Assembly (NCBI GenBank): GCA_943326975.2
Contig: CALPVI020000017.1
Location: 1-14,220 of the forward strand
Length of the DNA: 14,220 nucleotides
Source of the DNA: Actinomyces viscosus
GTDB taxonomy: Bacteria; Bacteroidota; Bacteroidia; Flavobacteriales_D; Crocinitomicaceae
Direction: 5' to 3'
The notes beneath the pieces were generated by a model. It ran no database searches, was not told where the DNA came from, and was given only the letters and a program-made list of their open reading frames with translations. This document shows, piece by piece, positions 1 through 6,953 of the stretch (positions are counted from its first letter, which is position 1; the number at the start of each line of letters is the position of its first letter). The translations under genes and the position numbers were made by a program.

Positions 1-636
1 GGTAAAAAAGTTGGAATCGTTGATTTAACTCAAGGTGAATTAGGTACTCGAGGAACAATAGAAACACGTTATCAAGAAGCGCTAGAAGCTTCAAAAATAA
101 TGGGTATTCACTTTCGAGGTAACCTAAAAATGGCAGATGGTTTTTTTGAAATAAGAAAAGAAAACGTATTAAAAATTGTAGAGCAAATTCGTCGTTTCCG
201 ACCTGAAATCGTTTTAGCGAATGCAATAGAAGATCGTCACCCCGATCATGGTAGAGCTTCCAAATTAGTTTCTGAAGCTTGTTTTTTAGCTGGACTTCGT
301 AAAATTCAAACAACTAGAGATAATCAAATTCAAGAAACGCACCGCCCAAAATTTGTCTATCACTATATACAAGATAGATACATAGAGCCTGATTTCGTGA
401 TTGATGTTACCGATTTTTTTGATCGAAAAATGGAGGCTATTAAAGCTTACAAAACACAATTCTTTGATCCAAACAGCGATCCAAACGAACCTAAAACACC
501 TATATCAGGAAAAGATTTTTTGGATAGTGTAGAAGCGCGTTTAGTTCAATTTGGGAGACAAATCAACACAAAATATGCAGAAGGATTTACAGTTGAAAGA
601 ACGTTAGGAATAGATAATTTTTTTGATTTACAATAA
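1..636 (+). CDS. bshB1: Bacillithiol biosynthesis deacetylase BshB1 (5' truncated by window edge)
   Basis: This is a LmbE/PIG-L-type zinc-dependent N-acetylglucosamine deacetylase. The known role of BshB1 is to remove the acetyl group from GlcNAc-malate, the second step of bacillithiol synthesis in the cytoplasm. The reading frame is open from base 1 and codes for 211 residues before the TAA stop. The family is usually about 235-240 residues, so roughly 25-30 N-terminal residues, including the first metal motif (AHPDD), lie outside the window. Visible family features are the TQGELGTRGT segment near the start and the second metal/catalytic motif HPDH in NAIEDRHPDHGRA, followed by the conserved FYHYIQDR-like strand (here VYHYIQDRYIEPDFVIDVT). 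The first in-frame ATG (base 100) is internal, because strongly conserved sequence precedes it. It is separated by 105 bases from the next gene. Assignment is confident; the BshB1 subtype rests on remembered family sequence. Confidence 0.9.
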   Translation, partial: GKKVGIVDLTQGELGTRGTIETRYQEALEASKIMGIHFRGNLKMADGFFEIRKENVLKIVEQIRRFRPEIVLANAIEDRHPDHGRASKLVSEACFLAGLRKIQTTRDNQIQETHRPKFVYHYIQDRYIEPDFVIDVTDFFDRKMEAIKAYKTQFFDPNSDPNEPKTPISGKDFLDSVEARLVQFGRQINTKYAEGFTVERTLGIDNFFDLQ

Positions 637-647
637 AAAGATCATTT

Positions 648-663
648 AAACAATTGATTGTTT
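648..663 (+). terminator. Weak hairpin after bshB1, possible terminator
   Basis: AAACAA-TTGA-TTGTTT is a perfect 6-bp inverted repeat with a four-base loop, starting 12 bases after the bshB1 stop. The stem is almost all A/T and is not followed by a clean T-run, only TTTGTTGATTTC-like sequence. It could be a weak terminator or chance in AT-rich DNA. Nothing else is recognisable in the 105-base gap except AAAGGA just upstream of the next gene's ATG. Confidence 0.25.
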
Positions 664-741
664 GTTGATTTCTTGCTACTTAAATAAAAATTAATTTATA
701 TAAGCTAATTTCGTTAATGATACCATAAAGGAATTTATCGA

Positions 742-1887
742 ATGCTAACTTATAAAGAAAAACTTCAAATTGTAACGGATCATTTTACAAATGGTGATTA
801 TAGTTTAGGGTACAGAAAACTAATTGACTGTGTATTAGATACCCAAGATTTCGAGACATACAGAGAATGTATAGAATTAACCGATTGGAAAGAAACCCAT
901 GTTCCGTCTAAAGATATTTTAACACAAAAAGTAAGTCAATTTATACAAAAACTATCTCGATTTGAGATTCAACAAGAAAAACATCCAACACTTTTAGAAG
1001 CAAAAAATATTCGAAAGAAATATGGCAGAGGTAATTTCGAATTAGGAGCAATCGATATCACAGTTAAACAAGGTGATGTTTGGGGCTTGGTTGGTGAAAA
1101 TGGAAATGGTAAAACAACCTTACTACGAATTTTAGCAAAAGACTTAAAGTTTGATCAGGGTGAAATCAATTATTCAATTGATGAAGAAAATAATTCTGAA
1201 TACGATTTAAGAACGAAATTAACTTACATACCACAAAGAACTCCTAAATGGTATGGCTCATTGAAAAACAATTTAAAATTTGCTGCTACCCATTACGGTA
1301 TGAAGGGGGAAGAAAATGAATTAATGGTCAATATGATGATAATTCGCTTTGGTCTTTGGAACTTTAGAAATCATAATTGGGACGAATTATCTTCTGGTTA
1401 TAAAATGCGTTTTGAATTGGCAAGAACATTTTTACGTGCTCCGAAAATATTATTACTCGATGAACCATTAGCTAATTTAGATGTTTTGGCGCAACAGATT
1501 GTATTAGAAGATTTAAAAAATCTATCATTAAGCATCTCTAACCCAATAGGGATCATACTAAGTTCCCAACAATTATTCGAAGTTGAAAAAGTTTCAGATA
1601 AAGTTTTATTTCTTAAAAATGGGGCACCTACACATTTAACGGATATTAACAATGAAACACAGGAAACTTGTTACATGGAATTAGATGTTGTATGCTCAAG
1701 AGAAGAATTAAATGCGGCAATAGAAAAAATTTCAATCAAAAATTTGGACTATAATGGTGGTTTGTATTTATTGACAATCGAAGAAGAAAACGGATTCAAC
1801 AAAGTACTTACAGCACTAATTCAATCATCTATTGAGATAAAATATGTTCGAAATATATCCCAATCTACAAAAAGACTATTCATTTAA
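742..1887 (+). CDS. ABC transporter ATP-binding protein with N- and C-terminal extensions
   Basis: This is a 381-residue ATPase subunit that should power the membrane protein encoded 15 bases downstream. The first ~82 residues match no domain I recognise and look helical. The nucleotide-binding domain runs from about 84 to 300. It has Walker A GENGNGKT (118-125), the Q-loop Gln in IPQ (165), signature LSSGY (216-220), and Walker B ILLLDEP (236-242) with catalytic Glu241. The H-loop position, where SSHxLxEVE is usual, reads SSQQLFEVE, so the expected His is Gln276. A C-terminal region of about 75 residues follows the ATPase core, as in ABC-2 type ATPases with a regulatory tail. ATG at 742 is chosen because AAAGGA lies about 10 bases upstream and no earlier in-frame conserved sequence is evident. 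The substrate is unknown. The ABC assignment is certain; an exporter role is inference. Confidence 0.9.
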   Translation: MLTYKEKLQIVTDHFTNGDYSLGYRKLIDCVLDTQDFETYRECIELTDWKETHVPSKDILTQKVSQFIQKLSRFEIQQEKHPTLLEAKNIRKKYGRGNFELGAIDITVKQGDVWGLVGENGNGKTTLLRILAKDLKFDQGEINYSIDEENNSEYDLRTKLTYIPQRTPKWYGSLKNNLKFAATHYGMKGEENELMVNMMIIRFGLWNFRNHNWDELSSGYKMRFELARTFLRAPKILLLDEPLANLDVLAQQIVLEDLKNLSLSISNPIGIILSSQQLFEVEKVSDKVLFLKNGAPTHLTDINNETQETCYMELDVVCSREELNAAIEKISIKNLDYNGGLYLLTIEEENGFNKVLTALIQSSIEIKYVRNISQSTKRLFI

Positions 1888-1902
1888 TTAAGCAACTATT
1901 TT

Positions 1903-3660
1903 ATGAACTTCTATAAAAAATTCAATACCTACTTATTAGAAAACTATCCGCTAGTTTGGCATTCAAAAGTGATTCAATTAACTTTTGCTGGAATTCTTGT
2001 TTGGTTAATCTCTTACTTAATAGGATACCAAACAGTTGATTTAAACGTTTTAAATAATGAATATCTTGAAAAACTTTACTTTGACTATTACTTTATTTTT
2101 TTTCATATTATTACAATCGTAATTATTTTAACAATTTGGGCAATTTACTTTTATAAAAACAATGCTTTTAAAAGCTATTATCCATTAGAAAAAGCTTATT
2201 TCACCAAATTATTTTTTTATTTATTCATCCCATTCACATTAATTATTAGCGCTTACTTCCCTTATACAATGGGTGCTAAAAGTAAAGCAACTACATTTTT
2301 TAACGAAAAAGAATTAAAAAATGATATTAATAAAATCAATCTTGGTTATACATTTTTAGTTCACTCTCCTACTGATTATGATTTAGAAAACAGAGCATTT
2401 CCAAAGCCATATCCTTTAAATAGAAAAGACTTTAATTATAGTTCAAAAAAATGGGACATAACTAATTTAGAGATTCATGACTCTCAAGAAAATGAGAAGA
2501 GTTTAATTGAATATAAACCCGATAACTATAAGCAGTTTATTGTCAATGTGGATGGTTTAAATGCGCAATTTTATAAATCACACAAAGAATATATTGATTC
2601 AAAAAAATGCAACACTTCAGAAATTGTTTATCAATTAATAAAGGAAGAAAACCTAGATAATCCTTCACGTAATTCAATACTAAATTTTTCAACTGTCTTA
2701 ATAAATCCGTCTAGCGATGAACTATCTTTAGAAAATTATTATTACGAAGAAAATGCAAGTAGTTATGATGATAAAACGTATATAGCCTATTATGCTCCTA
2801 TCGTACACGAATGGGTTAAAGGCAAAAGGTATAACGCAATTCAAAATTGTATAGAACAATTTGAGGAAGTTTGTGAAAAATATAAAATTGACCATAAAAT
2901 TAATGCGAAACATATGGTTCGATTTTTAAAATATAAAAACTTCAAGAATTTTCACAAATCAATTACCAAATCATACGAAGACACCTATTCATACTTCAAC
3001 ATGGAAGATGAAATGAATCAAATAGAATCAGTGTTAAAGCGTAAAAATGAAACGATAAAATTTATGGCATCGCAACATGTTTATTTTTATGATGAAAATG
3101 GCCTGACGAATGTATTTAACAACTTTAAAAATGTAAACAACTCTCTATATATAGTTGAATCACTAATCATTTTCTTATTTATTTCATTGAGTATTACCTG
3201 GCTATTTGTTTGTTTTGAATTCACATCTATCAAAAGTTTCATTATAAGTGTTCCAATAGCAGGAGTGATTGCTATTATAAATAGTCTTATCATCACTTTC
3301 AGTTCAAATAGAGGTTATGGAGAGCAACTATTTTCTTTTATCCTTTCGACTTTTATAATAACATTTTGTATCATAGTAGCTTTAACCATAATTGGATTAA
3401 AAACAAAAACAATAAAGAAAGGACTTCTTAACATTTTAATGAATCTCACCTATTTTATTGCACCTATTTTTTTATTATTAATTATTTTACTTTACAATCA
3501 ATCAACCAAATATGTTCAATATATAGATCGATGTAAAGGAATTATGTACAGAACTCAAAATAGTATGTTTTTAAATTCATATTGGTTATTTCTTTCTTCA
3601 TTAATTGGAATCTTATTGTTTTTCTCACTTTTAAAAAAATGGAAAGCATACGAGGAATAA
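1903..3660 (+). CDS. Eight-helix membrane protein with large periplasmic domain, probable ABC permease partner
   Basis: I do not recognise the family of this 585-residue protein. Hydrophobic segments fall at about 23-41, 62-83, 102-121, 417-438, 445-466, 475-498, 511-532 and 560-577. The stretch 122-416 is polar, rich in Asn, Lys, Tyr and Asp, and should lie outside the inner membrane. Lysine-rich N and C termini fit a cytoplasmic location for both ends. That 3 + 5 helix arrangement with one large extracytoplasmic loop resembles ABC-2/FtsX-style permeases, but no signature motif is visible. The domain has three cysteines (236, 316, 324). The gene lies 15 bases after the ATPase on the same strand with no promoter between them, so the two proteins most likely form one transporter or mechanotransmission complex. 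No signal peptidase site is apparent; the first helix looks like an anchor. Confidence 0.7.
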   Translation: MNFYKKFNTYLLENYPLVWHSKVIQLTFAGILVWLISYLIGYQTVDLNVLNNEYLEKLYFDYYFIFFHIITIVIILTIWAIYFYKNNAFKSYYPLEKAYFTKLFFYLFIPFTLIISAYFPYTMGAKSKATTFFNEKELKNDINKINLGYTFLVHSPTDYDLENRAFPKPYPLNRKDFNYSSKKWDITNLEIHDSQENEKSLIEYKPDNYKQFIVNVDGLNAQFYKSHKEYIDSKKCNTSEIVYQLIKEENLDNPSRNSILNFSTVLINPSSDELSLENYYYEENASSYDDKTYIAYYAPIVHEWVKGKRYNAIQNCIEQFEEVCEKYKIDHKINAKHMVRFLKYKNFKNFHKSITKSYEDTYSYFNMEDEMNQIESVLKRKNETIKFMASQHVYFYDENGLTNVFNNFKNVNNSLYIVESLIIFLFISLSITWLFVCFEFTSIKSFIISVPIAGVIAIINSLIITFSSNRGYGEQLFSFILSTFIITFCIIVALTIIGLKTKTIKKGLLNILMNLTYFIAPIFLLLIILLYNQSTKYVQYIDRCKGIMYRTQNSMFLNSYWLFLSSLIGILLFFSLLKKWKAYEE

Positions 3661-3723
3661 TAAATCTATTTCCATAGTAATTTATTATTGAAAGTTCCTT
3701 AATTTTGGGGACAATAGATTTAT
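3660..3723 (+). repeat. 11-bp inverted repeat flanking the gap before the hydrolase gene
   Basis: ATAAATCTATT at 3660-3670 is repeated as its exact reverse complement AATAGATTTAT at 3713-3723. The left arm starts in the stop codon of the membrane-protein gene and the right arm enters the start codon of the hydrolase. Inside, GTTCCT (3694-3699) can pair with GGGGAC (3707-3712), with one T-G pair in the middle and one at the loop end. This second stem abuts the outer arm. In RNA reading through from upstream the arms could fold together and cover the hydrolase ATG. The function is inference. Confidence 0.4.
3700..3707 (+). promoter_or_regulatory. Candidate -7 promoter box for the hydrolase gene
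   Basis: TAATTTTG matches the Bacteroidota -7 consensus TAnnTTTG exactly and ends 14 bases before the ATG at 3722. Transcription would start near 3713, leaving a leader of about 10 bases. No convincing TTTG element is found at the expected distance upstream, so the call rests on the -7 box and its position alone. Confidence 0.45.
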
Positions 3724-4519
3724 GATATACCATACAACTTATCGAAACGAAAACTCTTCCGCGGAATGGGTAGTATTTATTCATGGCGCAGGAGGAAGTT
3801 CATCAATATGGTATAAACAAATTAATGCATTTCGTAAAGAATTCAATCTATTATTAGTTGATTTAAGAGGTCACGGTCAAACTGAAGTACACGAACATTT
3901 AAATACTGAAAAGGAATATACTTTCGAATCAATTTCTCAAGAAGTCTTTGATGTAATTAATCATTTAAAAATTGAAAAAGCACATTTTATTGGTGTTTCA
4001 CTCGGTACAATATTGATCCGAAAAATGATTGATATGGATCGTAATCAAATAAAAAGCATTGTAATGACAGGTGCTATTATTAGACTTAATAGAGTTTCAC
4101 GTTTTTTAATTTGGGCAGGTAACATTTTAAAAAACAGTGTACCTTATTTGTTTTTATATAAATTATTTGCAATGGTTATAATGCCACGAAATAATCATAA
4201 AAAAGCAAGAGAAATTTTCATTAAGGAGGCGAAAAAACTGAAGCAATCTGAATTTTTACGCTGGTTTGGAATGACAAAAACGTTAAATAAGGAATTAAAA
4301 TCTTTCGAAAAAGAAACACATTTATTACCAATTTTGTTTATTAGTGGTCGACAGGATCATTTATTTATTGAAGATGTAAAAAAAATGGCCGAAAGAGAAA
4401 TCAATGGAAAAATTGAAATCATAGAAAACTGTGGACACGTTGTAAACATTGAAAAAGCTGAATTATTCAATGAATTATCAATAGAATTCTTATTGAATCA
4501 AAATAGAACTGAATATTAA
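3722..4519 (+). CDS. Alpha/beta hydrolase (265 aa)
   Basis: This is a single-domain cytoplasmic alpha/beta-fold hydrolase of ordinary length. It has the oxyanion-loop motif HGAG (21-24) and the DLRGHGQT turn (47-54). The nucleophile elbow GVSLG gives Ser93. The likely catalytic acid is Asp212 in SGRQDHLF and the likely base is His239 in NCGHV. A lid or cap insertion of about 75 residues (about 120-195), rich in aromatic and basic residues, separates strands 6 and 7. The whole triad is present, so it should be an active esterase, lipase or C-C hydrolase, but substrate cannot be told from sequence. It follows the ABC pair by 61 bases with its own -7 box, and its last 30 bases overlap the 3' end of the convergent tetR gene. 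It may belong functionally with either neighbour. Confidence 0.88.
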   Translation: MIYHTTYRNENSSAEWVVFIHGAGGSSSIWYKQINAFRKEFNLLLVDLRGHGQTEVHEHLNTEKEYTFESISQEVFDVINHLKIEKAHFIGVSLGTILIRKMIDMDRNQIKSIVMTGAIIRLNRVSRFLIWAGNILKNSVPYLFLYKLFAMVIMPRNNHKKAREIFIKEAKKLKQSEFLRWFGMTKTLNKELKSFEKETHLLPILFISGRQDHLFIEDVKKMAEREINGKIEIIENCGHVVNIEKAELFNELSIEFLLNQNRTEY

Positions 4520-5167
4520 ATCCTTTAAAAAGGATCGCACAAATTGTTGATGATTTTGATCTGAGACATCTGTTAATTTTGGTAAATTTTCCGAAAAAAA
4601 CTGCTGTTGATGGGAAGCTTCAATCAATGTAGTACTCAATGATCTTGGATATAAATAATTTGGATTATATTCTGTTATTAAATTCGCAATTTTCGCACAC
4701 AAATCTTTGAAAGGTTTGAAAACCTCATCTTTATTTATTTCTGAAATATCTTTCACCAAATAAGCTTTACTACTTTCAGAAATCACAATTTGATTTAAGA
4801 ACTTTTTATTATAATCAAATTTACCTGCTGTATCAGGCAGATCTGATGTCAACAAATCGATTACTGCAATCAACTTGGTTTCAGAATTATCTAAATTTTG
4901 TAATTTAAACATTACCAAAAACTCCATATAACTCCAATACCAATTTAAAATATACAATAATAGTTTATGTTTATTCTCGAAATATCTATAGATTGTCGCC
5001 TCTGTAGTTTGTATTTCAATTGCTAGCTTTTTAAATGTAAATTGCTCAAAGCCTAATGTATAAATTAAGTCAATTGCATTCTTCACTATTTGTCTTCCCA
5101 AATCCGTATTATCAGGATCTTTGACAAATAATTTCTCATTCACATTAAAAGAAACTTGAAAATCCAT
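4490..5167 (-). CDS. TetR/AcrR-family transcriptional regulator
   Basis: This is a 225-residue one-component regulator. A helix-turn-helix typical of TetR proteins lies at about 43-67: FTFKKLAIEIQTTEATIYRY followed by FENKHKLL. The N-terminal ~25 residues precede the first TetR helix. The rest is a helical ligand-binding/dimer region with no recognisable ligand signature. It is divergent from the exporter operon across a 139-base gap, the classic arrangement for a local repressor of an efflux or secretion operon. The hydrolase gene overlaps its 3' end by 30 bases on the other strand. The ATG at 5167 is supported by a -7 box 15 bases upstream. Ligand and target are inferred from position only. 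Confidence 0.9.
   Translation of the reverse strand: MDFQVSFNVNEKLFVKDPDNTDLGRQIVKNAIDLIYTLGFEQFTFKKLAIEIQTTEATIYRYFENKHKLLLYILNWYWSYMEFLVMFKLQNLDNSETKLIAVIDLLTSDLPDTAGKFDYNKKFLNQIVISESSKAYLVKDISEINKDEVFKPFKDLCAKIANLITEYNPNYLYPRSLSTTLIEASHQQQFFSENLPKLTDVSDQNHQQFVRSFLKDLIFSSILIQ
4520..4535. terminator. Perfect palindrome immediately after the hydrolase stop, possible terminator
   Basis: ATCCTTT-AA-AAAGGAT begins at the first base after the hydrolase TAA and is a perfect 7-bp inverted repeat. It can fold as a 6-bp stem with a TAAA loop. It lies inside the 3' part of the convergent tetR coding sequence. There is no T-run after it on the + strand, so factor-independent termination would be weak. 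It may be coincidence in coding DNA. Confidence 0.3.
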
Positions 5168-5182
5168 CGATTTATTTTTTTA

Positions 5183-5216
5183 CAAAGTTAGTAAAATGAT
5201 TAATAAAAATAGCAAA
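5183..5216 (-). promoter_or_regulatory. Candidate tetR promoter
   Basis: Read on the minus strand, TAACTTTG (5190-5183) fits the -7 consensus TAnnTTTG exactly. TTTG (5216-5213) lies 22 bases further upstream, at the long end of the usual spacing. Transcription would start about 10 bases before the tetR ATG, giving an almost leaderless mRNA. Confidence 0.5.
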
Positions 5217-5224
5217 ACAATTTT

Positions 5225-5238
5225 TTAAAATATTTTAA
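5225..5238. promoter_or_regulatory. 14-bp perfect AT palindrome in the tetR-exporter gap
   Basis: TTAAAATATTTTAA is its own reverse complement. It lies about 45-60 bases upstream of the exporter -7 box and just beyond the putative tetR -33 element. It contains only A and T in very AT-rich DNA, so chance is a serious alternative to an operator role. Confidence 0.25.
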
Positions 5239-5249
5239 CAATTAAAAAT

Positions 5250-5264
5250 AATAGTATTACTATT
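5250..5264. promoter_or_regulatory. Candidate TetR operator overlapping the exporter -33 region
   Basis: AATAGT-ATT-ACTATT is a perfect 6-bp inverted repeat with a 3-base centre. TetR-family operators are commonly 15-20 bp inverted repeats near the target promoter. It sits 17-31 bases upstream of the exporter -7 box, where bound repressor would block polymerase. It is one of two plausible sites in this gap; the other is at 5286-5305. Confidence 0.4.
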
Positions 5265-5280
5265 GATTTAAAAAGTATTG

Positions 5281-5288
5281 TATATTTG
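5281..5288 (+). promoter_or_regulatory. Exporter operon -7 promoter box
   Basis: TATATTTG matches TAnnTTTG exactly. The best -33 candidate is TTG at 5263-5265, only 15 bases upstream, shorter than usual, which could suit a regulated promoter. Transcription should start near 5293-5295. That makes a TTG start at 5286 unlikely and supports the ATG at 5307. Confidence 0.55.
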
Positions 5289-5305
5289 TTAAAAAAAATT
5301 AACAA
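5286..5305. promoter_or_regulatory. 20-bp inverted repeat over the exporter transcription start
   Basis: TTGTTAA-N6-TTAACAA (5286-5292 and 5299-5305) is a perfect 7-bp inverted repeat that overlaps the end of the -7 box and ends one base before the ATG at 5307. The half-site TTAACAA also occurs at 5235-5241. Its size and placement fit a TetR-family operator. In RNA only the right arm would be fully transcribed. Confidence 0.4.
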
Positions 5306-5306
5306 T

Positions 5307-6950
5307 ATGGATTCGTTTTCAAAATTATGGCAACTGATTTTAGGTGAGAAAAAAGAAATTGGGTCAATTTACTTTTACGCTATCTTAAATGGATTCGTTC
5401 AACTAATGATACCTATTGGAATTCAAGCAATTATAGGATTAGTTCTAGGTGGCACAATGATTACTTCGATGTACATTTTAATTTTTTTAATCATAATTGG
5501 TGTGCTTGCTGGTGGATTTATGCAAATCAACCAGATGAAAATAATTGAGAAAATTCAACAGAAAATATTCACTCGTTATGCATTTGCTTTTACAGACAAG
5601 TTAGAGAAAATTGATTTAAATAAAAACCACAATGGTTATTTACCTGAAAAAGTAACAAAATTCTTTGATGCTATTAACTTACAGAAAGGTGTTTCTAAGA
5701 TTTTATTAGATATACCCGCTGCAACAATTCAAATTGTTTTTGGTTTGTTACTTTTAATGATTTATCACAATGCATTTATCGTATTCAGTATATTTTTAAT
5801 TGTCATTCTTTGGTCTATCTTAAAATTTACAAGTAAAAAGGGATTGACAACAAGTTTAACTGAAAGCAAATACAAATATGCGGTAGCTGGCTGGATTATT
5901 GAACTAGCGAGAAATATAAATTCATTAAGATTAACGAAAAATGATGATTTTAATTTCCAAAGAACTGACAAAAATTTAATTGGTTACTTACAAGCAAGAA
6001 ATAATCATTTCAAAGTACTTATGCTACAATACAAGACACTAGTTGTGTTTAAGGTGGCAATTACAGCTGCAATGTTAAGTGTTGGAACTGTTCTTTTAAT
6101 TAACCAAAAAATAAATATCGGTGAATTTATAGCTTCGGAAATTGTTATTTTAATGGTAATCGGAGCAGTTGAAAAATTGATTAGTAGCCTTGATGTTATT
6201 TACGATATCTTAACAGCTATAGAAAAACTGGATAGTGTGTTGGAGTTAAAAAATGAGAATGATGGTCAAATAGAATTAAAAAAAGAAGATGTTTCTATGT
6301 CATTAAATGATGTCTCATTTCAATATGAAAATGGAAAAATTATCGTTTCTAATATTAATCAAACAATTCATAAAGGGGATAAAATATGTATTTATGGTGA
6401 ACCACAAGTCGGAAAATCAACTTTATTAAAAATACTCAGTTTTCATTATTTAGATTATGAAGGAAATCTTTTAATCAATTCTATTCCTCAAAAAAATTAT
6501 AATTTAAACTCACTAAGAAAAGCAACTTCATTTTTTTCAATTAATAACAACTTATTTCTAGGAACCTTATGGGAAAATATTTCTTTGGGAAATGAAGCTC
6601 TAGAACATGATTATTTAATTCAAATAACAGAACTATTAGGATATGATTCTATCTTGAAAGAATTTAATCAAGGATTTGAAACCATTATTGAACCGGAAGG
6701 AAATAATATTTCAAATTCAACTAAAATTAAAATTCTTATTCTTCGCGCAATAGCAAACCAATCAATTTACACCTTACTAGACGAACCTTTCAAACATCTA
6801 AACGAAGAAGAATCGGATAAATTGATAAATTATATTAATTCACAAAAAGAAAGCACTTTCATAGTAACCACAAAAATTAAAAACATTGCTTTACAATTTG
6901 AGAAATGCTGGGAATTAAAAAATGAAAAAATCACCCTATTAAATAAATAA
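5307..6950 (+). CDS. ABC transporter, fused membrane and ATPase domains, degenerate ATPase motifs
   Basis: This 547-residue half-transporter is the inner-membrane motor of the exporter encoded with the next two genes. Residues ~20-310 form an ABC exporter-type transmembrane domain with hydrophobic stretches near 22-45, 53-72, 137-172 and 248-295. There is no N-terminal C39 peptidase domain. The ATPase domain (about 330-547) has Walker A GEPQVGKST (364-372) and Walker B YTLLDEP with Asp492 and Glu493. Four other motifs are off consensus. The Q-loop position reads INNNLF, with Ile412 for Gln. The signature LSGGQ is ISNST (468-472). The D-loop Asp is Asn499. The H-loop His is Thr522. ATG at 5307 is preferred over TTG at 5286, which lies in the promoter. 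The architecture resembles type I secretion and peptide exporters; substrate is unknown. Confidence 0.85.
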   Translation: MDSFSKLWQLILGEKKEIGSIYFYAILNGFVQLMIPIGIQAIIGLVLGGTMITSMYILIFLIIIGVLAGGFMQINQMKIIEKIQQKIFTRYAFAFTDKLEKIDLNKNHNGYLPEKVTKFFDAINLQKGVSKILLDIPAATIQIVFGLLLLMIYHNAFIVFSIFLIVILWSILKFTSKKGLTTSLTESKYKYAVAGWIIELARNINSLRLTKNDDFNFQRTDKNLIGYLQARNNHFKVLMLQYKTLVVFKVAITAAMLSVGTVLLINQKINIGEFIASEIVILMVIGAVEKLISSLDVIYDILTAIEKLDSVLELKNENDGQIELKKEDVSMSLNDVSFQYENGKIIVSNINQTIHKGDKICIYGEPQVGKSTLLKILSFHYLDYEGNLLINSIPQKNYNLNSLRKATSFFSINNNLFLGTLWENISLGNEALEHDYLIQITELLGYDSILKEFNQGFETIIEPEGNNISNSTKIKILILRAIANQSIYTLLDEPFKHLNEEESDKLINYINSQKESTFIVTTKIKNIALQFEKCWELKNEKITLLNK

Positions 6951-6953
6951 GTG

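Noticed and set aside
742..3660. Gliding-motility GldA/GldG-type or Lol-type ABC system
   Set aside because: The membrane partner's size and topology fit neither recognisably, and no diagnostic motif was seen; left as an unnamed ABC pair.
5286..5306. TTG start adding seven residues to the exporter ABC protein
   Set aside because: It lies within the -7 box and upstream of the predicted transcription start; ATG at 5307 is the better start.
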